Source of the DNA: Lachnospiraceae bacterium AD3010
GTDB lineage: Bacteria > Bacillota > Clostridia > Lachnospirales > Lachnospiraceae
Assembly (NCBI GenBank): GCA_000622025.1
Contig: JHWU01000014.1
Location: forward strand, 36,474 to 100,473
DNA: 64,000 nucleotides
Direction of reading: 5' to 3'
Under the pieces are notes generated by a model, which searched no databases, had not been told where the DNA came from, and saw only the letters and a program-made list of their open reading frames with translations. This document shows, piece after piece, positions 8,663 through 18,627 of this stretch; position 1 is the first letter of the stretch; the number at the start of each line of letters is the position of its first letter. A program made the translations under genes and the position numbers.

Positions 8663-9892
8663 ATGGACATTAAAAAGATCGAAGGCGGTGTGACCGCAGC
8701 AAAGGGCTTTAAGGCGGCTTGTACCGCGGCAGGGATAAAATACAAGGGCCGTGATGATATGGCTATGATCTTCTCCGGGGAGCCCTGTGAGTGTGCGGGA
8801 ACCTTTACGAGAAATAAGGTGAAGGCAGCCTGCGTGAAATGGGACAGGGAGCTTGTTTCTTCGGGAAAGAAGCTTCATGCGGTTGTCATCAATTCCGGCA
8901 TAGCAAATGCCTGTACAGGTGAAGAGGGTTTCGAAGCCTGCAGAAAGACCGCGGAAGCTGTGGAAAAGAGCCTGAAGGTTCCTTCTGCTTCAGTTGCCGT
9001 CGCTTCTACAGGGGTTATCGGTATGCAGCTTCCGGTAGATAAGCTCGTAAAAGGCGTTGAGGATATGAGCGGAAAACTCTCAGGAAGCCCGGAGAGCGGA
9101 ACAAACGCTTCAAAAGCGATCATGACTACTGACACCGTGAATAAGGAGACGGCGGTAAGCTTTACGGTTAACGGGAAAGAGGTCACTATCGGCGGTATGT
9201 GCAAGGGCTCGGGAATGATACATCCGGATATGTGCACCATGCTCGCCTTTCTTACTACTGATGCGGCTATAGAAAGGGATCTCCTGCAGAAGGCCGTGAG
9301 CGAGGTCGTAAACGAGACCTTCAATATGATCACGGTAGACGGAGATACCTCCACAAATGACACCTTTATGCTCTTATCAAACGCACAGGCGGGAAATGAG
9401 AGGATATGCAGTGAAGGTGAAGCATATAACTGCTTTAAGGAAGCTCTTTATATGGTCTGCAGGGATCTTGCACGCAGGATGGCCGCAGACGGAGAGGGCG
9501 CTACAAAGCTCTTTGAGGCAAAGGTTGTAAACGCTAAGAGTAAGGATGATGCAAGGACTCTGGCAAAGGCAGTTGTCGGATCGAATCTTTCAAAGGCTGC
9601 CATCTTCGGCTGTGATGCGAATTTCGGACGCTTCTTATGCGCAATGGGGTATTCCGGTGCGGATTTTAAGGAGGAGGATGTGGAGCTCTTCTTTGAAAGC
9701 AGGGCAGGTAAGCTTATGGTCTTTGACCACGGAGTGCCGCTCAATTTTGATGAGGAAGAGGCCGTAAGGATAATGAAGGCAGACGAGGTTACGGTGCTTA
9801 TAGATATGCACGAGGGAACAGAGGAAGCAACGGCCTGGGGCTGCGATCTTACGTATGATTACGTAAAGATAAACGCGGATTACAGGACTTGA
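8663..9892 (+). CDS. argJ: Glutamate N-acetyltransferase / ornithine acetyltransferase
   Basis: Transfers acetyl from N-acetylornithine to glutamate, closing the acetyl cycle of arginine synthesis. In many bacteria it also uses acetyl-CoA. The protein is 409 residues. The self-cleavage site that splits the precursor into alpha and beta chains is visible as KGSGMIHPDMCTML, with the nucleophilic threonine in the CTML step near residue 192. The usual residue before this threonine is Ala; here it is Cys. VINSGIANACTG and DGDTSTNDTF are also typical. The ribosome site GGGAG precedes the ATG. Confidence 0.96.
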   Translation: MDIKKIEGGVTAAKGFKAACTAAGIKYKGRDDMAMIFSGEPCECAGTFTRNKVKAACVKWDRELVSSGKKLHAVVINSGIANACTGEEGFEACRKTAEAVEKSLKVPSASVAVASTGVIGMQLPVDKLVKGVEDMSGKLSGSPESGTNASKAIMTTDTVNKETAVSFTVNGKEVTIGGMCKGSGMIHPDMCTMLAFLTTDAAIERDLLQKAVSEVVNETFNMITVDGDTSTNDTFMLLSNAQAGNERICSEGEAYNCFKEALYMVCRDLARRMAADGEGATKLFEAKVVNAKSKDDARTLAKAVVGSNLSKAAIFGCDANFGRFLCAMGYSGADFKEEDVELFFESRAGKLMVFDHGVPLNFDEEEAVRIMKADEVTVLIDMHEGTEEATAWGCDLTYDYVKINADYRT

Positions 9893-9921
9893 AATGAAGA
9901 AAGGATAGGTAAAGGTATAAG

Positions 9922-10794
9922 ATGAACGAGTCAGAGATGCAGAGGCTGCAGGAAAAAGCGGGAGTGCTGATTGAGGCACTGCCTTATATACAGCAGTTCA
10001 ACAGGCGGATAATCGTTGTAAAATACGGCGGCTCCGCAATGACAAGTGACGAGCTGCGCGAAAATGTCATAAAGGATGTTACCCTGCTTAAGCTTGTGGG
10101 CTTTAAGCCTATAATAGTACATGGCGGCGGAAAGGAAATAAGCAGCTGGGTTTCAAAGGTCGGAATGAAGAGTGAGTTTATCAACGGGCTCAGGGTTACG
10201 GATGCGGATACCATGGAGATCGCTGAAATGGTCTTAAATAAGGTTAATAAGGATCTGGTGAGACATGTGGAATCCCTGGGAGTCAGGGCCGTGGGAGTAA
10301 GCGGGAAGGACGGAGGACTTCTGAAGGTAAAGAAAAAGTATTCCGACGGACAGGATATAGGCTTTGTGGGAGAGATCACGGAGGTGGATCCGAAGATCCT
10401 CTTTGACCTTCTTGAAAAGGACTTTCTGCCCGTTGTTGCACCCGTAGGACTGGACGGGGATTACAATACCTTCAATATAAATGCGGATGACGCGGCCTGT
10501 GCCATTGCAAAGGCAGTGAACGCGGAGAAGCTTGCCTTCCTCACGGATATCGAAGGCTTATATAAGGATATTAATGACAGATCCAGCTTTATCTCGCGGA
10601 TCTCGGCGGATGAGGCGGAGGAATTATTAAATAGCGGATATATAGGCGGAGGAATGATACCGAAGCTTGGGAACTGCATAGATGCTGTAAGGAACGGGGT
10701 AAACAATGTCCACATTCTGGACGGAAGGATACTCCACTGCCTCCTTCTGGAGGTATTTACAAATAAAGGAATAGGAACGGTGATGGTAAAATGA
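9922..10794 (+). CDS. argB: Acetylglutamate kinase
   Basis: Phosphorylates N-acetylglutamate, often the arginine-feedback step. The 290-residue amino-acid-kinase fold carries [32 protein letters not shown] and the C-terminal [15 protein letters not shown]. The N-terminal helix (about 25 residues before the kinase core) is of the kind seen in arginine-sensitive hexameric enzymes, so feedback inhibition is plausible but inferred. The stop codon overlaps the argD start (ATGA), indicating translational coupling. Confidence 0.96.
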   Translation: MNESEMQRLQEKAGVLIEALPYIQQFNRRIIVVKYGGSAMTSDELRENVIKDVTLLKLVGFKPIIVHGGGKEISSWVSKVGMKSEFINGLRVTDADTMEIAEMVLNKVNKDLVRHVESLGVRAVGVSGKDGGLLKVKKKYSDGQDIGFVGEITEVDPKILFDLLEKDFLPVVAPVGLDGDYNTFNINADDAACAIAKAVNAEKLAFLTDIEGLYKDINDRSSFISRISADEAEELLNSGYIGGGMIPKLGNCIDAVRNGVNNVHILDGRILHCLLLEVFTNKGIGTVMVK

Positions 10795-11987
10795 GTACTT
10801 CTGAAGTTTATATTGAAAAGGGAGAAAAGAATCTCCTTCACACTTACAACAGGTTTCCCATAGTTCTGGATCATGGAAAGGGCGTTTATCTTTATGACGT
10901 CGACGGAAAGGAGTATCTTGACTTTTCGGCGGGAATAGCGGTATTTGCCCTGGGGTACGGAAACCGGGTTTATAATGATGCATTGAAACGGCAGATCGAC
11001 AAGCTTATCCATACCAGCAACCTCTATTATAATGCGCCAGCGGTTATTGCAGCGGGAGAGCTTTGCCGGATCAGCGGAATGGACAGGGTCTTCTTTACAA
11101 ACAGCGGAACGGAGGCTATAGAGGGAGCGATAAAGTCGGCACTTAAATATGCCTATACAAAGAAGAGTGCAAATGATTATGAGATAATCGCCATGGAAAA
11201 CAGCTTCCACGGCAGAAGCATGGGGGCTCTTTCCGTGACGGGAAACGCCCATTACAGGGAGGCCTTCGGAACAGGTATCGGACACATAAAGTTCGCGAAG
11301 TTCAATGATCTTGACAGCGTAAAGAATGCCATAACGGATAAGACCTGCGCCGTTATCACCGAGACCCTGCAGGGAGAAGGGGGGATCTACGCCGCTGATG
11401 AAGCCTTTCTAAAGGGCTTAAGGGAGCTCTGCACGGAAAGAGACATTCTTCTTATCCTCGACGAGATACAGTGCGGTATGGGAAGGACAGGCTATATGTT
11501 TGCCTTTGAGGAGTATGGGATAAAGCCCGATATAATGACGACCGCCAAGGCTCTGGGCTGCGGTTTTCCGGTGGGGGCCTTTCTTATGACCGAGAGGGTT
11601 GCGGAAAAGTCCTTAAAACCCGGAGATCACGGATCCACATACGGCGGGAACCCTCTGGCAGGGGCTGCCGTCATGGCTGTACTCGATGAATACGAGGAGA
11701 AGGATATATCGGGACATGTTAAGGAGCTGACTCCTTATCTCAGCGAAAAGCTGGAAAGCATAAAGAAGGAATTTGACATTGTCACAGGACACCGGGGTAA
11801 GGGCTTTATGCAGGGCCTGGAATTCAGTATTCCCGTGGGAGATATCATCAGGGACTGCCAGAAGGAGGGCCTGTTATTGATCAGTGCGGGAGCTCAGATT
11901 ATACGCTTTGTTCCGCCCCTTGTTATCGAAAAAGAACACATAGACAGGATGTACGAAATATTGACAAAAGTATTACAAAATCGTTAA
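10791..11987 (+). CDS. argD: Acetylornithine aminotransferase
   Basis: PLP-dependent class III aminotransferase converting N-acetylglutamate semialdehyde to N-acetylornithine with glutamate. The protein is 398 residues. Visible motifs are [15 protein letters not shown], the [12 protein letters not shown] aspartate region, and the PLP lysine Lys253 in [14 protein letters not shown]. It is the last gene of the arg operon seen here. The next gene has its own promoter. Confidence 0.96.
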   Translation: MSTSEVYIEKGEKNLLHTYNRFPIVLDHGKGVYLYDVDGKEYLDFSAGIAVFALGYGNRVYNDALKRQIDKLIHTSNLYYNAPAVIAAGELCRISGMDRVFFTNSGTEAIEGAIKSALKYAYTKKSANDYEIIAMENSFHGRSMGALSVTGNAHYREAFGTGIGHIKFAKFNDLDSVKNAITDKTCAVITETLQGEGGIYAADEAFLKGLRELCTERDILLILDEIQCGMGRTGYMFAFEEYGIKPDIMTTAKALGCGFPVGAFLMTERVAEKSLKPGDHGSTYGGNPLAGAAVMAVLDEYEEKDISGHVKELTPYLSEKLESIKKEFDIVTGHRGKGFMQGLEFSIPVGDIIRDCQKEGLLLISAGAQIIRFVPPLVIEKEHIDRMYEILTKVLQNR

Positions 11988-11995
11988 AAAGCCTG

Positions 11996-12024
11996 TTGTA
12001 TTTTTTACATCCGAAGAATATAAT
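11996..12024 (+). promoter_or_regulatory. Promoter for the comEA gene
   Basis: TTGTAT and a perfect TATAAT -10 are separated by 17 bases, in the gap between argD and comEA. The downstream leader carries a 7-bp stem ACGCCTG/CAGGTGT (12040-12065) whose loop holds the GGAGG ribosome site, just before the TTG start. Confidence 0.65.
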
Positions 12025-12068
12025 TACCTTACATTTGGGACGCCTGGCGGAGGAAAGTCAGGTGTAAA

Positions 12069-12716
12069 TTGAAAAAAAGAATATGTATTACACTCATCCT
12101 GGCTATGATCCTTTGTTTCAGCGGATGCAGCGAAGATGAGGAGATAGTGATAAGTAACGGGACGGTGGCTGAGGATGCTTCAAATGAAGATCCGAGCGGG
12201 CCTTCTTCGGAAGAAACGGAAGAAGCAGAAGAAACGGGTAAAGCGGAGAGCTGTTTTGTTTATCTGACGGGTGCCGTTAAGAAGCCCGGGGTGTATGAAG
12301 TACCCGCCGGAACCAGAGTATTTAAGGTGATAGATTTTTCGGGCGGTTTAAGAGAGGATGCGGCAGCGGAGGCTCTTAATCTTGCGGCAGCCGTGACAGA
12401 CGGGGCGGTTATCAGGGTTCCGGACCGGAAGGAGTATGAGGAAGCAGAGAATAAGCAGACTTCTCTTTCAGGCTCCGGTACGGAGGGTCTGATGTCCGGA
12501 GCTCCGGGAGAAGCCGGAGGAAAAGGACTTATCAATATCAATACGGCTTCGGTTTCCGAGCTTATGGGATTAAACGGCATAGGCGAAAGCCGTGCTAAGG
12601 CCATTATAAGCTACAGGGAAGAAAACGGGGCATTTAAGAACATTGAAGAGATCAAGAATGTTTCAGGCATTAAGGACGGTCTCTTTAATAAGATCAGGGA
12701 TCAGATCACGGTTTAA
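12069..12716 (+). CDS. comEA: ComEA-type DNA-binding lipoprotein
   Basis: A 215-residue protein of the ComEA family, which binds incoming double-stranded DNA at the cell surface during transformation. The signal peptide ends in a lipobox, CFSGC, so it appears lipid-anchored rather than a transmembrane form. An acidic linker follows, then an SLBB domain (VYLTGAVKKPGVYEVPAG, about residues 63-110). The C-terminal helix-hairpin-helix pair carries ININTASVSELMGLNGIG and ISYREENGAFKNIEEI. The start is TTG. The stop codon abuts the response-regulator ATG without a gap. Confidence 0.88.
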   Translation: MKKRICITLILAMILCFSGCSEDEEIVISNGTVAEDASNEDPSGPSSEETEEAEETGKAESCFVYLTGAVKKPGVYEVPAGTRVFKVIDFSGGLREDAAAEALNLAAAVTDGAVIRVPDRKEYEEAENKQTSLSGSGTEGLMSGAPGEAGGKGLININTASVSELMGLNGIGESRAKAIISYREENGAFKNIEEIKNVSGIKDGLFNKIRDQITV

Positions 12717-13406
12717 ATGGCGAGAAGAGTTCTTGTTGTAGATGATGAAAAAACCATAGTCAAGGGTATCAGCTTCAGCCTGAAGCAGGATAATATGGAG
12801 GTCGATACCGCTTTTGACGGCGAGGAAGCCGTTGAAAAGGCAAGGGAGGGTGATTATGATATCATCCTTCTTGACGTGATGCTTCCGAAGCTTTCAGGCT
12901 TTGAAGCCTGCCAGGCTATCAGGGAATTTTCGGATGTGCCCATAATCATGCTTACTGCAAAGGGCGACGATATGGACAAGATACTGGGACTCGAGTACGG
13001 AGCCGATGACTATATCACAAAGCCCTTCAATATCCTTGAGGTAAAGGCCAGGATAAAGGCTATTATGCGCAGGATAGAGAAGAATGCTGAAGGGAACGGG
13101 TCAAGAAAGCTTCTCGTTAAAGGCGCTCTGAAGATGGATCTGGAAAACAGACGCATCTATATCTATGACCACGAGATAAACCTGACTGCCAGAGAATTTG
13201 ATGTTCTTGAGCTGCTGGCAAAAAATCCCAATAAGATATATTCGAGGATCGATCTCTTAAATCTGATCTGGGGCAAGGACTATCCCGGAGATGAACGCAC
13301 GGTTGACGTGCATATCAGACGCCTCAGGGAAAAGATCGAGGAAAGCCCCAGTAATCCCCAGTACGTCCACACAAAGTGGGGAGTAGGCTACTACTTCGCC
13401 GGTTGA
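12717..13406 (+). CDS. OmpR/PhoB-family response regulator
   Basis: A 229-residue two-domain regulator. The receiver has acidic Asp9 and Asp10, phospho-acceptor Asp53 in LLDVMLP, threonine in IIMLTAKG and lysine in DYITKPFN. A winged-helix DNA-binding domain follows (LTAREFDVLELLA and RTVDVHIRRLREKIE). The ATG follows the comEA stop directly. Its natural partner is probably the histidine kinase at 16206, but xylA and an aminotransferase gene lie between them. Its targets are unknown. Confidence 0.93.
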   Translation: MARRVLVVDDEKTIVKGISFSLKQDNMEVDTAFDGEEAVEKAREGDYDIILLDVMLPKLSGFEACQAIREFSDVPIIMLTAKGDDMDKILGLEYGADDYITKPFNILEVKARIKAIMRRIEKNAEGNGSRKLLVKGALKMDLENRRIYIYDHEINLTAREFDVLELLAKNPNKIYSRIDLLNLIWGKDYPGDERTVDVHIRRLREKIEESPSNPQYVHTKWGVGYYFAG

Positions 13407-13462
13407 AGTGCCCTGTGGAATAGGAACCTTAAGTCAGCATTTTAATTATAAAGGAGGTAAAC

Positions 13463-14788
13463 GTGAGCGATTATTTCAAAAATGTACCAAAGGTAAAGTA
13501 TGAGGGGCCGAAGAGCAAAAATCCTTTTGCCTTCAAGTTTTATGATCCCGACAGGAAGGTGGCCGGGAAGACCATGCGTGAGCAGCTGAAATTCGGTATG
13601 GCATGGTGGCATACTCTTTGCGCAAATGGCCAGGATATGTTCGGTTCTCCCACAATGGACAAGAGCTTCGGGAACAAAGAGGCTATGGATCTTGCCAAGG
13701 CTAAGGTTGATGCCGGTTTCGAGTTTATGGACAAGCTGGGGATAGATTATTACTGCTTCCATGACCGTGACATCGCTCCCGAAGGCAGAAATATAGATGA
13801 GAGCACAGAAAACCTGAATACCATCGTGGATATTCTGAAGGATAAGCAGAAGGAAAGCGGAAAGAAGCTTCTCTGGGGAACAGCTAACCTCTTTAATAAT
13901 CCCCGTTATATGCATGGTGCGGGCACGGCTCCCAATGCGGACGCCTTTGCCTATGCCGCTGCACAGTTAAAGGCTGCTCTGGAAGCGACCAAAAAGCTTG
14001 ACGGCGCAGGCTATACCTGCTGGGGAGGACGTGAGGGCTATGAGACCCTTCTCAATACGGATATGGGTCTGGAGCTTGACAATATGGCAAGGCTTTTCAA
14101 GATGCTCATTGCCCACGCAGACAAGATTGGATTTACCGGACCATTCTACATCGAACCTAAGCCGAAGGAGCCCACAAAGCATCAGTATGACTTTGATGCT
14201 GCTACCTGTGTGAACTTCCTCCGTGCATACGGACTTATGGACAGATTCAGACTCAATATAGAGACAAACCACGCAACCCTTGCAGGACACACTATGCAGC
14301 ATGAGCTTAGAGTGGCAAGGGTGAACGGAGTATTCGGTTCCGTAGATGCCAATCAGGGTGATATGCTTCTTGGCTGGGATACGGATCAGTTCCCTACCGA
14401 CATATACGGAGCAGGACTGGCAATGTATGAGATACTGAAGGCAGGCGGATTCACTACAGGCGGACTGAATTTTGATGCAAAGCAGAGGAGAGGCTCCTTC
14501 ACACTTGATGATGTGGCTATCGCTCACATTGCAGGTATGGACGGCTTTGCTCTGGGTCTTCTCCTGGCAGACAGGATGATAGAGGACGGACGTATAGATA
14601 AATTCGTGGAAGAGAGATATTCAAGCTGGAAGAGCGGTATCGGAAAGAGCATTATTGACGGAAATGAGTCTCTGGAATCTCTCTATGCCTATGTTCAGAA
14701 GATGGGCGAGGTTACCACAAATACCAGCGGCAGACAGGAAGAGCTGGAGTCAGTTATGAATCAGTGTCTGCTCAGTTTGGAATTCTGA
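13463..14788 (+). CDS. xylA: Xylose isomerase
   Basis: Interconverts D-xylose and D-xylulose (also D-glucose and D-fructose). The protein is 441 residues, the usual length of the long class II form. Catalytic and metal-binding regions are intact: [54 protein letters not shown] and [18 protein letters not shown] strong AAAGGAGG site precedes a GTG start. No xylulokinase, XylR or xylose transporter is adjacent. The gene sits between a response regulator and its likely kinase, suggesting insertion into an older operon. It is followed after three bases by an aminotransferase gene. Confidence 0.96.
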   Translation: MSDYFKNVPKVKYEGPKSKNPFAFKFYDPDRKVAGKTMREQLKFGMAWWHTLCANGQDMFGSPTMDKSFGNKEAMDLAKAKVDAGFEFMDKLGIDYYCFHDRDIAPEGRNIDESTENLNTIVDILKDKQKESGKKLLWGTANLFNNPRYMHGAGTAPNADAFAYAAAQLKAALEATKKLDGAGYTCWGGREGYETLLNTDMGLELDNMARLFKMLIAHADKIGFTGPFYIEPKPKEPTKHQYDFDAATCVNFLRAYGLMDRFRLNIETNHATLAGHTMQHELRVARVNGVFGSVDANQGDMLLGWDTDQFPTDIYGAGLAMYEILKAGGFTTGGLNFDAKQRRGSFTLDDVAIAHIAGMDGFALGLLLADRMIEDGRIDKFVEERYSSWKSGIGKSIIDGNESLESLYAYVQKMGEVTTNTSGRQEELESVMNQCLLSLEF

Positions 14789-14791
14789 TAA

Positions 14792-16090
14792 ATGCTCAGA
14801 AAAAGCTTTGATGCCTTTGAAAACAGAATCTGGCTTGCAAGCCCCACCATGCATGGTGAAGAGATGGAGTATATTAAGGAGGCCTATGACAGTAACTGGA
14901 TGTCTACTGTAGGCAAAAATCTCGACCTTCTTGAAGCCGCTGCTGCAGAGAAGACCGGCTGCAGATATGCAGTCGCCTTATCCTCAGGTACGTCGGCGCT
15001 TCATCTCTCCATACGGCTGGCGGGGGAACGACTATACGGCATTCATCCTGCAAACAGAGGGAGCCTTACGGGACGAAAAGTCTTCTGTTCTGATATGACC
15101 TTTGATGCTACCGTGAATCCTGTTGCCTATGAGGGAGGCGAGGCTGTCTTTATAGACGGGGAATATGATACCTGGAATATGGATCCTGCCGCCCTGGAGC
15201 AGGCATTTAAGATCTATCCGGATACGAAGCTTATTGTGGTTGCCCACCTTTACGGAACTCCCGCCAAAATGGATGAGATACGATCCGTTGCCAAAGCACA
15301 CGACGCCTTAATAGTTGAGGATGCAGCGGAATCCCTGGGTGCGGAGTATAAGCACAGACAGACCGGGAGCCTGGGAGATTACAGCATAATCTCGTTTAAC
15401 GGGAATAAGATAATAACCGGATCGTCAGGAGGGATGTTCTTAAGCGATTCCAAAGAGGATGCGGAAAAGGTACGGAAGTGGTCAACCCAGGCCAGGGAGG
15501 CTGCCCCGTGGTATCAGCATGAGGAGCTTGGTTATAACTACAGGATGAGTAACGTTATAGCCGGGATCATCAGAGGACAGTTTCTTCATCTTGAGGAGCA
15601 TATTGCTTCGAAAAAGGCGATTTACGAGCGGTATGAAAAGGGCTTTTCCGGACTGCCGTTAAGGATGAACCCCTTTGACTCGGAGAACAGTTCACCTAAT
15701 TTCTGGCTTAGTTCGGCAATAATAGACGAGGATCATATGTGCAGCGAGGTACGGGGAGAAAGTGAAAGCCTGTACCGCCCTGAAGAAGGAAAGAGCTGTC
15801 CCATGGAGATACTTGAGACCTTAAGCTCCTTAAATGCCGAAGGACGTCCGATCTGGAAGCCAATGCATCAGCAGCCGGTCTACAGGGCAAATGCATTTAT
15901 AACCCGGTACGGAAACGGACGGGCGTGTACAAATGCCTATATTGCAGGAGGCGATAAGGCTAAGGACGGCCTGCCCTCGGATATCGGGATGGACATATTC
16001 AAAAGAGGCTTCTGCCTGCCGAGTGACATCAAAATGACGCCGGAAGAGCAGGACAGGGTAATAGAGATAGTCAGGGCGTGCTTTGAATAA
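14792..16090 (+). CDS. DegT/DnrJ/EryC1/StrS-family PLP aminotransferase
   Basis: A 432-residue sugar aminotransferase-like protein. The PLP lysine is predicted as Lys206 in SFNGNKIITGSSGGM. SGTSALHLSIRLAG and VEDAAESLGAEY are family motifs. Such enzymes normally aminate nucleotide-linked keto-sugars for surface polysaccharides or protein glycosylation (PglE type). Starting three bases after xylA suggests co-translation, but no nucleotide-sugar genes are adjacent. The C-terminal part has an insert of about 45 residues after the IIDEDHMC segment. Confidence 0.85.
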   Translation: MLRKSFDAFENRIWLASPTMHGEEMEYIKEAYDSNWMSTVGKNLDLLEAAAAEKTGCRYAVALSSGTSALHLSIRLAGERLYGIHPANRGSLTGRKVFCSDMTFDATVNPVAYEGGEAVFIDGEYDTWNMDPAALEQAFKIYPDTKLIVVAHLYGTPAKMDEIRSVAKAHDALIVEDAAESLGAEYKHRQTGSLGDYSIISFNGNKIITGSSGGMFLSDSKEDAEKVRKWSTQAREAAPWYQHEELGYNYRMSNVIAGIIRGQFLHLEEHIASKKAIYERYEKGFSGLPLRMNPFDSENSSPNFWLSSAIIDEDHMCSEVRGESESLYRPEEGKSCPMEILETLSSLNAEGRPIWKPMHQQPVYRANAFITRYGNGRACTNAYIAGGDKAKDGLPSDIGMDIFKRGFCLPSDIKMTPEEQDRVIEIVRACFE

Positions 16091-16107
16091 GGCACGCCTT
16101 ATGTTTT
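16074..16107 (+). terminator. Probable terminator after the xylA-aminotransferase pair
   Basis: GGCGTGC and GCACGCC form a 7-bp stem that overlaps the aminotransferase stop codon and is followed by TTATGTTTT. The T tract is interrupted, so efficiency is uncertain. Confidence 0.5.
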
Positions 16108-16205
16108 AATTAAAGAACAATTATTTTTCTGATTTCTCTTGTCTGATCGGGATTTTTGTAATAGTATTGTAACAATCTGTTTTGACCTTTTTGGGTATTC
16201 AGATC

Positions 16206-17654
16206 ATGAAGACGATTTTTCTGGTTTTTCTTAATAAGCTTAAGGCTCTGAAGAGTCTGAGATTTCTGTTGATAGTTCTGTTTTTTCTTGCAGGTATCAT
16301 ACCTGCGATCCTTATTTCCGAAGCAGTGGTCACGAATTACAGGACAAGGGCGATCTCCGTCCGGACAACGGAGGCAGTGGATCAAAGCAGGATACTTGCC
16401 ACCAGGCTGGATTCCGAAGGCTATTTCCTGAACCCGGAAAACGAATATATAAACAGTGAAATGAATCTGCTTGCAGGGATATATAACGGCAGGATCATCA
16501 TCACCGACAACAGATTTGTTATTATCCATGACACCTATGATCTGTCAAACGGCAGGACGATGATATCTCAGGAGATCATTAAATGCTTTTCTTCGGGGGC
16601 AGGATCATCTGTCTATGATCAGGAAAACGAATACATTGAAATATGTGTGCCTGTAAGCAATATAAAAACCGGGGAAACGGAGGGAGTACTCTTTGTATCT
16701 GCCGCAACAGATATGATAAGGGATACTGAGGGCGTTCTGAAAAGGAAGCTGAATATAATGCTGTTCACCATGGCACTGTTTCTATTTGCCGTGTCACTCT
16801 TTGTATCCTATCTTTTAACGAGACCATTTAAGCGTATCACCGTAGCGATAAGCTCTGTAAAAGAGGGCTTCGGGGAGGCACAGATATCCATACCGGATTA
16901 TTCCGAGACGGAAGCCATAATGGATGCCTTCAACAGCCTTATGAACAGGCTGAAGACACTGGATGAATCAAGAGATGAATTTGTATCAAATGTTTCACAT
17001 GAGCTGAAGACACCCCTTACCTCTATGAAGGTGCTGGCTGATTCCCTGATCGCGGCAGATGAGGTCTCAAATGAAACCTACAGAGAGTTCATGATAGATA
17101 TCGCTGAGGAAGTGGACAGGGAGGACAAGATCATCAATGACCTCCTGTCAATGGTGAAGATGGACAAGGCTACTGAGGAGATAAATGCCGAAGATACGGA
17201 TATCAACGAGCTTATGGAGCTCCTCTTAAAGAGGCTCCGCCCTATTGCCGACAAAAAAGGCGTACAGATAGTGTTTGAAAGCAAGAGGCCGGTAAATGCA
17301 GAGGTGGACAGAACAAAATTTACCCTTGCTATAATGAACCTTGTTGAGAATGCGGTTAAATACAATAAGGAGAACGGATGGATAAGAGTGGGACTGGACA
17401 GTGATCATCAGTTTTTCACCATAACAGTCTCCGATTCCGGAATAGGGATTCCGAAGGATTCTGTGGATCATATTTTTGAAAGGTTTTATAGGGTCGATAA
17501 GTCACATTCCAGAGAGATAGGCGGCACCGGTCTTGGGCTGGCAGTCACCAGAAGCTCTGTCCTGATGCACAGAGGAGCTATAAAGGTAAGCAGTGTAGAA
17601 GGAGAGGGAACGACTTTTACTGTCAGGGTTCCCTTGAAATATGTGGCTGTCTGA
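16206..17654 (+). CDS. Sensor histidine kinase (HAMP, HisKA, HATPase)
   Basis: A membrane sensor kinase of about 482 residues from the ATG at 16206; an in-frame TTG at 16182 is an alternative. It has a first membrane segment near residues 20-42, an extracytoplasmic sensor region, a second membrane segment near residue 190, and a HAMP linker starting LTRPFKRIT. The dimerisation domain carries the phospho-histidine (about His265) in FVSNVSHELKTPLTS. The ATPase N-box is NLVENAVKYNKE, with G-boxes DSGIGIP and GGTGLGLAV. It probably pairs with the OmpR-type regulator at 12717, from which it is separated by two metabolic genes. Confidence 0.92.
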   Translation: MKTIFLVFLNKLKALKSLRFLLIVLFFLAGIIPAILISEAVVTNYRTRAISVRTTEAVDQSRILATRLDSEGYFLNPENEYINSEMNLLAGIYNGRIIITDNRFVIIHDTYDLSNGRTMISQEIIKCFSSGAGSSVYDQENEYIEICVPVSNIKTGETEGVLFVSAATDMIRDTEGVLKRKLNIMLFTMALFLFAVSLFVSYLLTRPFKRITVAISSVKEGFGEAQISIPDYSETEAIMDAFNSLMNRLKTLDESRDEFVSNVSHELKTPLTSMKVLADSLIAADEVSNETYREFMIDIAEEVDREDKIINDLLSMVKMDKATEEINAEDTDINELMELLLKRLRPIADKKGVQIVFESKRPVNAEVDRTKFTLAIMNLVENAVKYNKENGWIRVGLDSDHQFFTITVSDSGIGIPKDSVDHIFERFYRVDKSHSREIGGTGLGLAVTRSSVLMHRGAIKVSSVEGEGTTFTVRVPLKYVAV

Positions 17655-17700
17655 GGGACAGGCGGTTACGTATCACCGGAAGGAGCGGTATCGTCAAAGC

Positions 17701-18627
17701 ATGCAGAGAGTTAAGCTTAATATCATAAAAACCCTGACCCTTCTGTTTTGTGCCCTGCTTTTACAGGGATGCACAGCCGGAGAGGAAAAAAAGCCGGAGG
17801 CGGGATACGGAGTTTACTATCTTACGCAGGATGAGTCCCAGATCAGCTTTGAGGAAAGACCGGAGCTTTCCGAGAATTCAGGGATTTCCGATTATATTCT
17901 GGAACTGCAGAAGGAGCCTTCGGATGTAAAGCTGAAAAAGACCGTAGGCAGTGATGTTATGCTCATCGATTACAGAAACGAAGATAAGGGTACCATACTG
18001 AACTTTGATGACAGATATTATGATATGAGTGTTGAAAAGGAGGTTCTTTTCCGTGCAGCAGTGGTACAGACTGTTTTACAGGATAAGAGCATTAATTTCG
18101 TATTCTTCGAGGTTAACGGAGAGGCTCTGAAATATGCGAACGGCGAGGAAGTCGGAAGTATGAGTGACTTTTCTTTTATAGACAATGCCGGAGACGAGCT
18201 TAGCTCCTATATGAAGAAAAATATCAGGCTGTATTTTGCCGATAAGGGGGGAAGCTCTCTGGTCCAGACAAAGAGAGAAATAGTTTACAGCAGTAATGAA
18301 CCACTGGAAAAGGTTGTTATGGAGCAGCTGATAGCCGGACCCGGTGAAAATGAGGGCTATGCCACCATATCCCCGGATACGAAGTTAAACACCATAGCGA
18401 TAAAGAACGGTATCTGTTACGTGAGCCTGGATACTGCCCTTGTGGATAAGCCTGTGGATGTGACGGAGGAAACACTGCTCTATTCCATAGTCAATTCCCT
18501 GACAAGCGTTCCCGGTGTAAACAAGGTACAGATATCCGTAAACGGGGAAACGGACAGGGTATTACGCAGCAATGTGAGACTTGATGAAACCTATTCATTT
18601 AATGAGGAGATCGTAAGCAGTGATTAG
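17701..18627 (+). CDS. GerMN-domain lipoprotein
   Basis: A 308-residue predicted lipoprotein. The ATG at 17701 is chosen because it gives a proper signal peptide with lipobox LLQGC. An in-frame ATG 60 bases earlier would overlap the kinase gene and add a charged tail. The C-terminal half is a GerMN domain (VVMEQLIAGP, ATISPDTKLNTI, VPGVNKVQISVNG). A weaker copy may precede it. GerMN proteins occur in germination and in LpqB-like partners of two-component kinases, so a role beside the neighbouring kinase is plausible. The end overlaps comEC by eight bases. Confidence 0.85.
   Translation: MQRVKLNIIKTLTLLFCALLLQGCTAGEEKKPEAGYGVYYLTQDESQISFEERPELSENSGISDYILELQKEPSDVKLKKTVGSDVMLIDYRNEDKGTILNFDDRYYDMSVEKEVLFRAAVVQTVLQDKSINFVFFEVNGEALKYANGEEVGSMSDFSFIDNAGDELSSYMKKNIRLYFADKGGSSLVQTKREIVYSSNEPLEKVVMEQLIAGPGENEGYATISPDTKLNTIAIKNGICYVSLDTALVDKPVDVTEETLLYSIVNSLTSVPGVNKVQISVNGETDRVLRSNVRLDETYSFNEEIVSSD

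Noticed and set aside
12047..12060. GGAGGAAAGTC resembling the conserved GAGGAAAGTCC of RNase P RNA
   Set aside because: Only this short string matches, and the space before comEA is far too small for RNase P RNA.
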